Source of the DNA: an uncultured Bacteroidia bacterium
GTDB taxonomy: Bacteria > Bacteroidota > Bacteroidia > Bacteroidales > Prolixibacteraceae
NCBI GenBank assembly: GCA_903923905.1
Contig: CAIXZH010000089.1
Coordinates: forward strand, 34,899-98,898
Length of the DNA: 64,000 nt
Reading direction: 5' to 3'
Position numbers and translations under genes: made by a program. The notes beneath the pieces were generated by a model, which was given only the letters and a program-made list of their open reading frames with translations, was not told the DNA's origin and ran no database searches. Each line of letters opens with the position of its first letter. The stretch's first letter is position 1. Below are positions 28,629-37,830 of the stretch, piece after piece.

Positions 28629-29078
28629 CTAAGAGAGCAGGCTTTTTACTTTGTCGGAAATCAATCTGCCATCGACTTTTCCGGCCAGCTCTTTTGAAGC
28701 AATTCCCATTACTTTTCCCATCTCTTTGATTGAGGTAGCTCCCGCCTGAGCAATAAAAGCTGTAATGGCAGCAGTCAGTTCTTCATCTCCCATCTGCTCA
28801 GGCAAATAACTCTCCAAAATTTTTACCTGCGCCATCTCCGGATCGTAAAGATCAATTCTGTTTTGCTGTTTATAGATCTCAGCAGAATCGCGGCCCTGTT
28901 TGGCCAGTTTTGCAATTGCCTTAATGGCAGCATCATCGCTAAGTTCTTCAGCGCCGCTTTTTGCTGTTTTCGCCTCAAGCAGTACTTTCTTAATGTTCCT
29001 TAATGCCTCAAGTCTCCCCTTGTCTCGTGCCAGCATTGCCAACCTGATATCCTCACTAATTTGATCGAATAAATTCAT
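28629..29078 (-). CDS. yqeY: GatB/YqeY domain protein
   Basis: 149 aa from MNLFDQISEDIRLAML; two extra in-frame codons precede it. All-helical YqeY domain with KAIAKLAKQGRDSAEIYKQQNR and the C-terminal MGKVMGIASKELAGKVDGRLISDKVKSLL, which corresponds to the tRNA-binding tail domain of GatB. The family function is unclear; it may bind tRNA. It is the last gene of the dcw cluster, right after ftsZ, an arrangement common in Bacteroidota. Converges on sod. Confidence 0.9.
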   Translation of the reverse strand: MNLFDQISEDIRLAMLARDKGRLEALRNIKKVLLEAKTAKSGAEELSDDAAIKAIAKLAKQGRDSAEIYKQQNRIDLYDPEMAQVKILESYLPEQMGDEELTAAITAFIAQAGATSIKEMGKVMGIASKELAGKVDGRLISDKVKSLLS

Positions 29079-29117
29079 AACCAATTGATTTATATGTTAT
29101 TGTAAATATTTTTTTAC

Positions 29118-29142
29118 AGAGACGGGTTTTAAACCCGTCTCT
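29118..29142. repeat. REP-like palindrome AGAGACGGGTTT
   Basis: Perfect inverted repeat with 12-bp arms AGAGACGGGTTT / AAACCCGTCTCT and a single central T, between ftsZ and yqeY. It could attenuate or process the transcript between them. There is no T run on the minus strand side that would make it a strong terminator. Confidence 0.6.
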
Positions 29143-29159
29143 ACGCAGGTATGATAAAA

Positions 29160-30572
29160 TCAATCCGCCTTATCGTGAAGAAAGGAGTTGTTTTTTCTGA
29201 GCCGGGGACCCTCATCTCCATTACCTGTCAAGGAATATCTTGATATTTCCTGTCTGTTTGCCAAAGGATTATTAGGGTTCTTAGCTTTTCTGCGTTCGTA
29301 GGCCGGAATCCGGGACAACTCTTCGATATAATCTTCAGTCTCGCTAAAGAAGTCAACCTGCATCACCCTTTTCCCTTCTTCAGATGTTCCATCACCGAAA
29401 GGGTCAATTCGGATTGGCGGATACAATTGTTTGATGATCTCATCCTTTTTATCGACTGCCGGAGCTTCAGTAAGCAGAGGATATTTTGGGGTATGCACAG
29501 GTTCGTTACCAAAAAACCCCTTTGGAAAGGCGTTATAATCGTCCAGCAATGGAACCTTTTCGCGCTGGGGCTGAATTCCGCTGTTCATTTCAGGTATTGA
29601 GCTGGTTTTAAATCCTGTCGCAATAACGGTAACACTTAACTCTTCACCCATTTCAGGATCAACAGCTACACCGTAAATCAAATCCGCAGTGTTTCCTGCC
29701 ATTTCCTGAACATATTCGTTCACCAGGTTCATTTCGTCCATAGTAACTTCTTTTGTTTCGCCTGAGGTAATGTTCACCAGGATATTTTTGGCCCCCCGGA
29801 TATCATTGTTGTTCAGGAGCGGTGATTTAACAGCCCCCTCCACTGCTTTAGTGGCCCGGTTTTCGCCCATCGCGGTGAAGGAACCCATAATAGCAACACC
29901 TGAATTCTGCATGACAGTGCGGACATCTTCAAAATCAACATTGATAAAGCCGGGGCATGTAATGATCTCTGCAATCCCTTTGGCTGCAATGGCCAGAACA
30001 TCATCTGCTTTGGAGAATGCCTTGGAGATCGGAAAGTCGCCATAAATTTCCCTTATCCTTTCGTTGTTAATAATCAGCAATGAGTCGACATGATTTTCGA
30101 TTTCGCGAATACCCTCAATCGCCTGTTGAATACGTAATCTCCCTTCATTCCTGAAAGGGATGGAGACGATTCCAATAGTTAGGATTTTTCTTTCACGTGC
30201 TACCTGGGCAATTACGGGAGCTGCTCCGGTTCCTGTTCCTCCGCCCATACCCGCAGTAATAAAGACCATTTTCGTATTCCCCCCCAGGAGTTTCTCAATA
30301 TCTTTTAGATTTTCAATTGCTGATTCGCGACCAACATCCGGTTTATTTCCGGCTCCACGCCCTTCTGTTAAAGCAGAACCAAGTTGAACTTTGTATGGAA
30401 CAGGACTACTCATCAAAGCCTGGGCATCGGTATTGCATACCGCAAAATCAACATCCTTTATTCCCTGGCGATACATATGATTCACTGCATTTCCACCGCC
30501 GCCACCTACACCAATTACTTTTATAATTTTCTCGCCGCTTACCGGCAAATCAAAATCTATTAAATCAGCCAT
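29160..30572 (-). CDS. ftsZ: Cell-division GTPase FtsZ (copy 1, canonical tail)
   Basis: 470 aa from the ATG at 30572 (MADLIDFDLP); a longer frame to 30686 would overlap the upstream ftsZ. Tubulin-like GTPase that forms the Z ring. GTP-binding T-loops are complete: GVGGGGGNAVNH, TAGMGGGTGTGAAPVIA, and T7 loop INVDFEDV with both catalytic Asp residues. After a variable linker the tail has SRIPAYERRK, the Bacteroidota form of the FtsA-binding peptide, and the chain ends NNSFLHDKAD, as is usual in the phylum. This is therefore the standard FtsZ. It is directly downstream of a second complete ftsZ, with a 31-bp gap. Confidence 0.96.
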   Translation of the reverse strand: MADLIDFDLPVSGEKIIKVIGVGGGGGNAVNHMYRQGIKDVDFAVCNTDAQALMSSPVPYKVQLGSALTEGRGAGNKPDVGRESAIENLKDIEKLLGGNTKMVFITAGMGGGTGTGAAPVIAQVARERKILTIGIVSIPFRNEGRLRIQQAIEGIREIENHVDSLLIINNERIREIYGDFPISKAFSKADDVLAIAAKGIAEIITCPGFINVDFEDVRTVMQNSGVAIMGSFTAMGENRATKAVEGAVKSPLLNNNDIRGAKNILVNITSGETKEVTMDEMNLVNEYVQEMAGNTADLIYGVAVDPEMGEELSVTVIATGFKTSSIPEMNSGIQPQREKVPLLDDYNAFPKGFFGNEPVHTPKYPLLTEAPAVDKKDEIIKQLYPPIRIDPFGDGTSEEGKRVMQVDFFSETEDYIEELSRIPAYERRKAKNPNNPLANRQEISRYSLTGNGDEGPRLRKNNSFLHDKAD

Positions 30573-30603
30573 TATTGTCTCTTTTATGTTGGTTAATGTG
30601 GCA

Positions 30604-31920
30604 TTACTTATCAATTTCGGTATCATCTTCGTTAAAAAAACCCCCAAATTGTCTGTGAAACCAACGTCCAAGTGGTTCAGTTGCATCAGCAGTTTTTGGC
30701 ACAGCCTTTTTTACAATTTTATTGGTTCGTTCCTGACGACTGGCATCCCGTTTTTGATCGTCTTTCCGAACCGTAAAACTTTGGTCAGGATTCAAATCAA
30801 AAGCGGGGTAAACGACTTCAGGTTCCAATTCCGTTTTTCTTTCCTGTTGATATTCAGGATTATTGGATTGAATTACTCCTTCATTTGCAGGAATGACCAC
30901 GAATTCCTTTTCCGGTTCAGGCCGTAGAATACGGTTTGGATTAATCTCAAATCCGGTAGCAATAACCGTCACGCTGATTTTATTGCCAAGTTTGGCATCA
31001 TATCCATTTCCCCATATGATGTTGGCGTTATCACCTGCCGCATTCTGGAGGTAGTCGATAATATCCCCGATCTCACCCATTCGGACTTCATCTTCCCCTG
31101 AAGTAATATTGAGCAGTATATTTTCAGTACCGGAGATGTTATTACTATCGAGCAGTGGGGATCTCAGAGCCTCTTCAGCAGCACGTGTAGCCCGGTTTTC
31201 TCCCTCGGCAAATCCTGTTCCCATAATGAAAACACCGCTTTCGCGCAATACTGTATTGACATCGGCAAAGTCAATATTGATATTTCCATGAAGAGTGATG
31301 ATCTCTGCACATCCTTTAACTGCGGTAGCCACAATGTTGTCGGCCTGGGCAAACGCCTCACGGGCAGGGAGGTCACCATATACTTTATGAAGATTCTCAT
31401 TGCTGATTACCAATAAACTATCGACAAAACGCTGCAGTTTTTTGATCCCTTCGATAGCCTGATCATACCGTAAGCGACCCTCCTTTATTGAAGGAAGGGT
31501 CACAACGGCAATGGTGAGGATATCCATCTCACGGGCGAGCTGGGCAATCACAGGTGCTGCACCTGTCCCTGTTCCGCCACCCATTCCCGCCGTAATAAAG
31601 ACCATTTTGGTTCCGGTTTCAAGAACGGTTCTGATTTCCGCAAGGTTTTCGATTGCGGCCTGTTCTCCTCTTTTAGGCTTATTTCCCGCACCGCGGCCTT
31701 CTGTAAGTGAAACCCCAAGCTGAACCTTTACCGGGACGGGGCTATTTATTAGCGCCTGTGAATCGGTATTGCAAACCAGAAAATCAACACCGGCTATTCC
31801 TTTTCTGAACATATGATTTACCGCATTCCCGCCCCCGCCGCCAACGCCAACCACTTTGATTATCGATTGGTAATCGTGGTGAAACCCGAAGGTCAATAAA
31901 TCCTCTGAATTATTTTCCAT
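30604..31920 (-). CDS. ftsZ: Second FtsZ paralogue (copy 2, non-canonical C-terminus)
   Basis: 438 aa. A complete FtsZ core: VVGVGGGGGNAVNH, TAGMGGGTGTGAAPVIA, and T7 loop INIDFADV with both Asp residues, so polymerisation and GTP hydrolysis should be possible. Relative to copy 1 the core is clearly homologous but diverged (for example PSIKEGRLRYDQAIEG against PFRNEGRLRIQQAIEG). The tail differs: no IPAYxRR peptide and no FLHD end; it closes with LGRWFHRQFGGFFNEDDTEIDK, a basic/aromatic, possibly amphipathic segment plus acidic end. It lies between ftsA (18 bp away) and canonical ftsZ. A specialised or regulatory Z-ring component is inferred. Confidence 0.93.
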   Translation of the reverse strand: MENNSEDLLTFGFHHDYQSIIKVVGVGGGGGNAVNHMFRKGIAGVDFLVCNTDSQALINSPVPVKVQLGVSLTEGRGAGNKPKRGEQAAIENLAEIRTVLETGTKMVFITAGMGGGTGTGAAPVIAQLAREMDILTIAVVTLPSIKEGRLRYDQAIEGIKKLQRFVDSLLVISNENLHKVYGDLPAREAFAQADNIVATAVKGCAEIITLHGNINIDFADVNTVLRESGVFIMGTGFAEGENRATRAAEEALRSPLLDSNNISGTENILLNITSGEDEVRMGEIGDIIDYLQNAAGDNANIIWGNGYDAKLGNKISVTVIATGFEINPNRILRPEPEKEFVVIPANEGVIQSNNPEYQQERKTELEPEVVYPAFDLNPDQSFTVRKDDQKRDASRQERTNKIVKKAVPKTADATEPLGRWFHRQFGGFFNEDDTEIDK

Positions 31921-31938
31921 GTGATTAACTAATTGTTT

Positions 31939-33264
31939 TTAATGTATTTCGCTATCTTCCTCTGCAATTAATCCGTTAAGGCTCTCCTTGGCTTTGCCAA
32001 ATAAATCAGAGACCATTGTTTTTATTCCATGAGTTTTAACCTGCGGTTTCGTTCTGGTCTCTTCGGGCGCATTGGAAACAATTTTTCCCGGTGGATAATT
32101 CAGGCTGCGAGCCTGATACAACCCGTTAATCAGCAATCCAAGCAGATTTGCCGACTGGGTATTCATCAGCTGCTCATTAAAAAGAGATTCCTTTAATGGA
32201 ATTGCCGGTTTACCAAAGCGGACATCGAATCCTGTCATAAAACTTACCAGTTTGTCAATCCCGCGCATATTAGAGCCTCCACCTGCCAGGACAATCCCGG
32301 CGCCGAGTTTATTCAGCAGTTTGGTTGAATCAAGTTGGTAGATGACCCCTTCAATAATCTCTTCAAGCCGTGCCTGTATGATTCCTGAGAGGTTCCGGAA
32401 ACTAATCTCCTTGGCATGCCACCCTTCTACCTCGGGAATCTGGGCAAACTTATTGTCAGGTACAAGTTCCGAAAATGCATAACCGCATTGCATCTTAACC
32501 ATTTCAGCATGACGGGGTATGATGTTACACCCTTCACGAATATCGTTCGAAATCACATTGCCTCCAAAAGGCAATTCAACTGCGAGACGGAGTTTATTCT
32601 CGTAATAAAGTGAGACTCCGGTAGTACCTGCACCAAAATCGAGAAGGATAACGCCCGCCTCTTTTTCGTCTTTAGACAGAAAGCCTGATCCCTGTACATA
32701 TGGATTTATGAAAACCCCGGCCAGTTCATAACCCCCTTTTTCGATGCTTCGCTTCAGATTCTGTTCATACGATTCGGGAGCTGTAACTACCCTGAATAGG
32801 CCATCGACCCGTCGGGCGGCCATTCCAACAGGATTGTTGACGCCTCGCTCCCCATCGACAACAAATTCTTCCGGTGTCAAATGATAAATTTTCTCACCAG
32901 GACCATTGGAATGACGCTGGGCTTCTCCAATCAAGGAATTGATGATCGTTTGCGTCACTTCCCCATTATCAATCATGCGGTAACCGCTAACCTGACGGTT
33001 AGTGATTTTCTGACCCGAAATCCCCGCATATACCTTTTTTACCTTAAGATTATGAAGGCTATTCTCCAGCAAACTGATTACCGTCTTAATCGACAAAGCA
33101 GCTTCGTCAATATTTACAACAACTCCATTCCGAACCCCCTGGGTTAAGGTCTCACTAAAAGCAATTATTTCGAGTTTCCCGTCTGAGGTAAAACGCCCAA
33201 TTACCCCGCGTGTCCGTAAGGTTCCGATGTCAATTGCGGCAACCAACTCTCTTGTCAGGTTCAT
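31939..33264 (-). CDS. ftsA: Cell-division protein FtsA
   Basis: 441-aa actin-fold ATPase that anchors FtsZ to the membrane. Phosphate-binding segments VAAIDIGTLRTRGVIG and ILLDFGAGTTGVSLYYE, and the adenosine motif VLAGGGSNMRGID are visible, with the 1C domain between (LYYLTPEEF-like IYHLTPEEFVVDGERGV). The C-terminus ends in SDLFGKAKESLNGLIAEEDSEIH, a likely amphipathic membrane-targeting helix. Six bases from ftsQ and 18 bp before the non-canonical ftsZ. Confidence 0.95.
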   Translation of the reverse strand: MNLTRELVAAIDIGTLRTRGVIGRFTSDGKLEIIAFSETLTQGVRNGVVVNIDEAALSIKTVISLLENSLHNLKVKKVYAGISGQKITNRQVSGYRMIDNGEVTQTIINSLIGEAQRHSNGPGEKIYHLTPEEFVVDGERGVNNPVGMAARRVDGLFRVVTAPESYEQNLKRSIEKGGYELAGVFINPYVQGSGFLSKDEKEAGVILLDFGAGTTGVSLYYENKLRLAVELPFGGNVISNDIREGCNIIPRHAEMVKMQCGYAFSELVPDNKFAQIPEVEGWHAKEISFRNLSGIIQARLEEIIEGVIYQLDSTKLLNKLGAGIVLAGGGSNMRGIDKLVSFMTGFDVRFGKPAIPLKESLFNEQLMNTQSANLLGLLINGLYQARSLNYPPGKIVSNAPEETRTKPQVKTHGIKTMVSDLFGKAKESLNGLIAEEDSEIH

Positions 33265-33270
33265 AGTATT

Positions 33271-34029
33271 TTATTTTTTTGTGCAAACAATCTGATTATG
33301 AAATTCTAAATTAATAGACTTGTAAATGCTCCAACCGCCATTTTTAAAACCATCAGTATATAAGGCTTTGAGATTCCGAAATTTTACCTGGTAATCCTCC
33401 GCATTACCAAACACGATAATTTGTTCTCCAACCCTCGGAACCATTGAAAGTTCCCCTATTGCATTTACATAAATCTGGTCGATCTGGGCGCTCAGAAATC
33501 TATCTTTGTTGATATAAGTAATTAAAGGTAAAAGCTTTTTTCTGGCAAAGTCCGCCGATACAAGACCTCCCACGATCATGACTCTGGGGGTATACCGGGG
33601 TGACCATTCAATAACCTTCCCAAGTTTATCCATATAAAAGGCCCCAGCCTGACCATCAACTCTGAAAACAGGTTCCCTTTGTTTTATTTTTACGACCAAT
33701 GCCCCGCAACTTTTATATCCATCTTCATAAACATTGGTATAAACGGCAACATCCTCAACCGCGTGTAGTTTTCGAAGCCCCTCCTCAATCTTACGGAGAT
33801 TGACAGATTTGAGCGGCAAACCAAATATCTCCTGATGATTTCTGCGCACCCATTGTCTGATGTCGTTTGGCTGAACGAATTGCTGCTGTACTGAATCGGC
33901 AATGTCAACTTTTACCTCCGCACATTTTAATTGCTTGCTCTGTTTTATAGAGAATCCCAATGATATAAATATCAAGAGCATAGGGATAATCCAGAGTGCA
34001 ATATGTACGATTTTTTTAATCATCTTCAT
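33271..34029 (-). CDS. ftsQ: Cell-division protein FtsQ/DivIB
   Basis: 252 aa. One N-terminal membrane helix (IVHIALWIIPMLLIFISLGFSI), then a POTRA-like domain (VQPNDIRQWVRRNHQEIFG, IEEGLRKLHAVEDVAVYTNVY) and a beta domain (FYMDKLGKVIEWSPRYTPRVMIVGG). It links early and late divisome parts in the periplasm. Sequence conservation of FtsQ is low, and the call rests on topology, POTRA pattern and gene order murC-ftsQ-ftsA. Its start overlaps the murC end by 14 bp. Confidence 0.88.
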   Translation of the reverse strand: MKMIKKIVHIALWIIPMLLIFISLGFSIKQSKQLKCAEVKVDIADSVQQQFVQPNDIRQWVRRNHQEIFGLPLKSVNLRKIEEGLRKLHAVEDVAVYTNVYEDGYKSCGALVVKIKQREPVFRVDGQAGAFYMDKLGKVIEWSPRYTPRVMIVGGLVSADFARKKLLPLITYINKDRFLSAQIDQIYVNAIGELSMVPRVGEQIIVFGNAEDYQVKFRNLKALYTDGFKNGGWSIYKSINLEFHNQIVCTKK

Positions 34030-35404
34030 TTTCTTTCAGGTAAGCAACGATTGGTTCCACCAATCTGTCGATATCACCGGCTCCAAGTGTCAGGAGAATA
34101 TCCGAATGATAGTTTTTAAGAATTATCGGGAAGTCCTCTCTTATACACCGGACGCGGTTTGCGACCTTCATTTTATTCAGAATAATGCCTGAATCAACAC
34201 CTTCCATGGGCAATTCACGTGCAGGATAGATCTCCATGATTAAGGCATTATCAAGCAGATCAAGAGCAGCAGCAAATTCAGAGGCAAAGTCCTTGGTCCG
34301 GGAGAAAAGATGAGGCTGAAATATTCCGGTCACCTGTTTGCCCGGATAGAGTTCCCTGACTGATTTGATAGTAGCTTCGAGCTCCCTGGGATGATGGGCA
34401 TAATCGTCAATATATATCGTTTTCTTTCCGGAATATCTCACATCAAAGCGGCGGACAACGCCGGTATAGGAAGACAACGCCAAGCGAATCTCTTCACTGG
34501 TTACTCCGCCCATCAAAGCCATTGCGCAGGCTGCAACAGCATTTTCGACATTCATTAATCCCGGGTAGGTAAGACATAAATCACTGATTCCCCCGAATGG
34601 GGTTTTTAAATTAAAATAGTAAGCCCCCTCAATAATCCTGAGCTGCAAAACCTGGAAATCGGCCTCTTCACTGACCGAATAGGTAAAGTATCGGATCTTA
34701 TCATTCCATAGATTATCTATATTCAAACCTTTTCTGTATACTAATGCACCCCCATCTTGAATTTGGGAAATAAATTTGGCAAATGCCTTTATCATGTTTT
34801 CATGATCCCCATAAATATCAAGATGGTCAGCATCCATCCAGGTAATTACAGCCAATTCAGGGTACAATTGAAGAAACGACCGGTCAAATTCATCCGCTTC
34901 TACAACAATATATTGACTTTTATTTTCAGGTAACAGAAGGTTAGTTCCGTAATTTTTGGAGATTCCACCCATAAAGGCGGAACAGTCGACATGTGATTGT
35001 TTAAGCAGATGGGCAGTCATGGTGGTCACCGATGTTTTACCATGAGTTCCGGCAATGGAGATGCACCGTTTTCCGGAGGTAAGCAGACCAAGAACGGCAG
35101 ATCGTTTATAAACTGCAAAACCATTTTCCTGAAAATAAACGAATTCGGAGAACTCTACCGGTACTGCAGGTGTGTAAATGACGACCGTCGTATCCTTTTC
35201 AGCCAGGCCCGGAACCTGTTGCAAATCATCGGTATAATGAATGGCGATTCCCTCCTTTTCAAGATCCAGGATAAGCGAAGAGGGTGTTTTGTCATACCCG
35301 TCCACTTTTTTCCCGATAAAATTAAAATAGCGTGCCAGTGCACTCATCCCAATGCCGCCGATACCGAGCAGATACACCCGTTTTATTTTTTCAATTTCAA
35401 TCAT
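34016..35404 (-). CDS. murC: UDP-N-acetylmuramate--L-alanine ligase
   Basis: 462-aa Mur ligase that adds the first residue, L-Ala, to UDP-MurNAc. N-terminal Rossmann motif LLGIGGIGMSALARY, P-loop AGTHGKTSVTTM, ADEFDRSFLQL with the catalytic acidic residue, and YDDYAHHP-type motif IYIDDYAHHPRELEATI are all present. Cytoplasmic. Two bases after murG and overlapping ftsQ, so translational coupling is likely. Confidence 0.96.
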   Translation of the reverse strand: MIEIEKIKRVYLLGIGGIGMSALARYFNFIGKKVDGYDKTPSSLILDLEKEGIAIHYTDDLQQVPGLAEKDTTVVIYTPAVPVEFSEFVYFQENGFAVYKRSAVLGLLTSGKRCISIAGTHGKTSVTTMTAHLLKQSHVDCSAFMGGISKNYGTNLLLPENKSQYIVVEADEFDRSFLQLYPELAVITWMDADHLDIYGDHENMIKAFAKFISQIQDGGALVYRKGLNIDNLWNDKIRYFTYSVSEEADFQVLQLRIIEGAYYFNLKTPFGGISDLCLTYPGLMNVENAVAACAMALMGGVTSEEIRLALSSYTGVVRRFDVRYSGKKTIYIDDYAHHPRELEATIKSVRELYPGKQVTGIFQPHLFSRTKDFASEFAAALDLLDNALIMEIYPARELPMEGVDSGIILNKMKVANRVRCIREDFPIILKNYHSDILLTLGAGDIDRLVEPIVAYLKENEDD

Positions 35405-35406
35405 TA

Positions 35407-36510
35407 TCAGTCATTTATTAAAGTGGCAATTACCTCAACAATATCTGCAGTCGCATTGGGAGTTGCCAGTTTTTTTATATTTTTTGAAAGGTCCACACAT
35501 TTTTCCCTGTTTTCGAGTAAAAGTAATGCAGCTGGAATCAACTCTTTCACTGAAACGGTATCTTTTATCAATAGTGCTGCCCCCTTTTCCACCAGTGACA
35601 TAGCATTGAAAGTCTGGTGATCCTCTGAAACATTCGGTGATGGCACAAGGATAGCTGCTGCTCCGACAGCACAAAGCTCAGAAATTGTTCCGGCTCCTGC
35701 CCTTGAAATCACAAGGTCGGCCATCGAATAAGCGAGATCCATCCTGGGAATAAACTCCATGAGTCGGATATTGGGAACGGGGTTATTCAAAAGGCTGACC
35801 TGAATATCCTTATAATAGTATTTACCTGTCTGCCAGATAATCAGTGCATCCGACTTACGGATTGCTTCGAGATTTGCCATCACACTTTGATTCAATACCC
35901 GCGCGCCCAAACTTCCTCCAACGATCAGGATTACCGGTTGGTCGGAGGTAACCTTAAAATATTCTTTGGCTTCGGATGATTTGGGGATAATCGATCCTAA
36001 TCCCTGTCTGATCGGGTTTCCGGTAAACACTATTTTCGCCTCGGGAAAGAATCGTTCCATTTTGTCATAGGCAACGCAAATCTTATTTGCTTTCCGACCC
36101 AGAATTTTATTGGTAACTCCTGCAAAGGAGTTTTGTTCCTGAAGTACCGTTGGAATGCCCAGCTTTTCGGCGACGCGCAAAACAGGGCCACTGGCGTATC
36201 CTCCCACTCCGATTACTGCATCTGGTCGAAAGTCTTTTACTACCCTTTTTGCCTTGAGCATCGATTGGATCAGTTTAGGGACGAAAGCGAGATTCCGCCA
36301 TATTTCACCGCGGTGAAATCCGGCGACAGGCAGTCCAACGATCCGATAACCTGCGGCAGGAACTTTCTCCATTTCCATTTTCCCTTCGGCACCTACAAAA
36401 AGTATTTCGCAATCGGGGAATCGGTTGCGAAGGCCGTCTGCAATTGACAAAGCCGGGAAGATATGTCCCCCTGTTCCACCTCCGCTAACGATGAATTTCA
36501 GATTCCCCAT
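35407..36510 (-). CDS. murG: Lipid II synthase (UDP-GlcNAc transferase) MurG
   Basis: 367-aa GT28 glycosyltransferase that adds GlcNAc to lipid I on the inner face of the membrane. Glycine loops SGGGTGGHIFPALSIA (about 10-24) and VGGYASGPVL, acceptor-side motif, and donor-side IVGGSLGARVLNQ and SRAGAGTISELCAVG are present. Three bases after ftsW, two before murC. Intact. Confidence 0.96.
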   Translation of the reverse strand: MGNLKFIVSGGGTGGHIFPALSIADGLRNRFPDCEILFVGAEGKMEMEKVPAAGYRIVGLPVAGFHRGEIWRNLAFVPKLIQSMLKAKRVVKDFRPDAVIGVGGYASGPVLRVAEKLGIPTVLQEQNSFAGVTNKILGRKANKICVAYDKMERFFPEAKIVFTGNPIRQGLGSIIPKSSEAKEYFKVTSDQPVILIVGGSLGARVLNQSVMANLEAIRKSDALIIWQTGKYYYKDIQVSLLNNPVPNIRLMEFIPRMDLAYSMADLVISRAGAGTISELCAVGAAAILVPSPNVSEDHQTFNAMSLVEKGAALLIKDTVSVKELIPAALLLLENREKCVDLSKNIKKLATPNATADIVEVIATLIND

Positions 36511-36513
36511 ATC

Positions 36514-37728
36514 TCAATTTTTTGACAATAAAATATCTTCATCGGGCAACACCCCATCCGGACTAAAATTCTGCTCAACCTCAGCCTGAGTTTCCTCATC
36601 GGTCTCTGAACTGACACTCAGTAACAGGCCAAATGTAAATGCGGTAAATAATTGGGAGGTTCCTCCCCAACTGATCCAGGGGAGTGGCTGCCCGGTGACG
36701 GGAATAGCTCCGGATGAAACAGCCATATTGATTATGGCTTGCAGTATGATGACAGTAACAGCTCCGGTGGCCAGAAAGATTGGAAATGCTCTTTTGGCTT
36801 TCCGGATAATTATACCGCCACGAGTGAGAAAAATAAGGTAGAGGAGCGGAACAACAATCCCCCCAATCAAACCGTATTCTTCAATAATAATGGAATAAAT
36901 AAAGTCATTGTATGCTGCGGGCATAAAATTGCTGATTTTGCTTTTACCTGCACCTACTCCGGCTATACCGCCACGATTAATGGCGATCATGGCAAAGTCG
37001 TCCTGGGTAAGCCCCTTTTCGGATAGTTTCTCTCCACCATGAATATGACGGTCAATCCGGTTTCTTACGGTCTGAAGACGCCCTACATTGGGAAGAAGTG
37101 GTGCAGCAAAGTAGATCACTATCACAAAAGCCAAACCGGCACCCAGTACCGATATCAGAAATTTCCAGTGAACCCGACCCACAAACATCATGATAAGGGT
37201 TGTTCCAAAAAGCAATACCGCCGACGAAAAATTAGCCATAGAGATTAATGCGCAAAGTATGGCTATTCCCAAAATTATCTTTAATGCAGAGAGATTTAAT
37301 AGCCTTGGATCCTTCTGTCCATTTGCCAACAGTCGTCCAACCCACATTATTACAGCAACTTTTGCCAATTCGGCCGGTTGGAAGCTCGCAAATCCCAAAG
37401 GAAGGGTCCTGCCGGTACCCTCACCGCCACGTCCAAACAGCAATCCTGCAAAAACTACAAGAATGGCGAAGAAGAAAGCGCCATTGGCAATTCTGTTGTA
37501 CAAACTTACCGGGATATAATTCAGCATGAAAATGACCGCACCGTATCCGAAACCCTGAAACATCAACTGACGCAGGATATAGTGGGAAGTGTTTCCCCCT
37601 TCCTGGCGGTAGGCCAATGCCCCGGTGGAACTGTAGACCACTAGCAGTGAAAGACACGTCAGCGCCACCAGGACAACCCAGATGATCTTGTCACCTTTGA
37701 TGTATTTTTTAAACTCCCCGGTATCCAT
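36514..37728 (-). CDS. ftsW: Lipid II polymerase FtsW (SEDS family)
   Basis: 404 aa, about ten membrane helices. SEDS signatures include RTLPLGFASFQPAELAKVAVIMW with the catalytic-loop region, QDDFAMIAINRGGIAGVGAGKSK, and PVTGQPLPWISWGGTSQL near the end. It polymerises septal glycan with FtsI. It starts after a 140-bp gap downstream of murD, unlike the tight spacing elsewhere in the cluster. Confidence 0.95.
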   Translation of the reverse strand: MDTGEFKKYIKGDKIIWVVLVALTCLSLLVVYSSTGALAYRQEGGNTSHYILRQLMFQGFGYGAVIFMLNYIPVSLYNRIANGAFFFAILVVFAGLLFGRGGEGTGRTLPLGFASFQPAELAKVAVIMWVGRLLANGQKDPRLLNLSALKIILGIAILCALISMANFSSAVLLFGTTLIMMFVGRVHWKFLISVLGAGLAFVIVIYFAAPLLPNVGRLQTVRNRIDRHIHGGEKLSEKGLTQDDFAMIAINRGGIAGVGAGKSKISNFMPAAYNDFIYSIIIEEYGLIGGIVVPLLYLIFLTRGGIIIRKAKRAFPIFLATGAVTVIILQAIINMAVSSGAIPVTGQPLPWISWGGTSQLFTAFTFGLLLSVSSETDEETQAEVEQNFSPDGVLPDEDILLSKN

Positions 37729-37830
37729 GAATTAATACTAATATCGTAATATACTATATTCCAATCAAATAAAATACCAATTCAAAATTCAGATTGCAAA
37801 ATGCAAAATTACAAATCAAGGAAATAAGGC

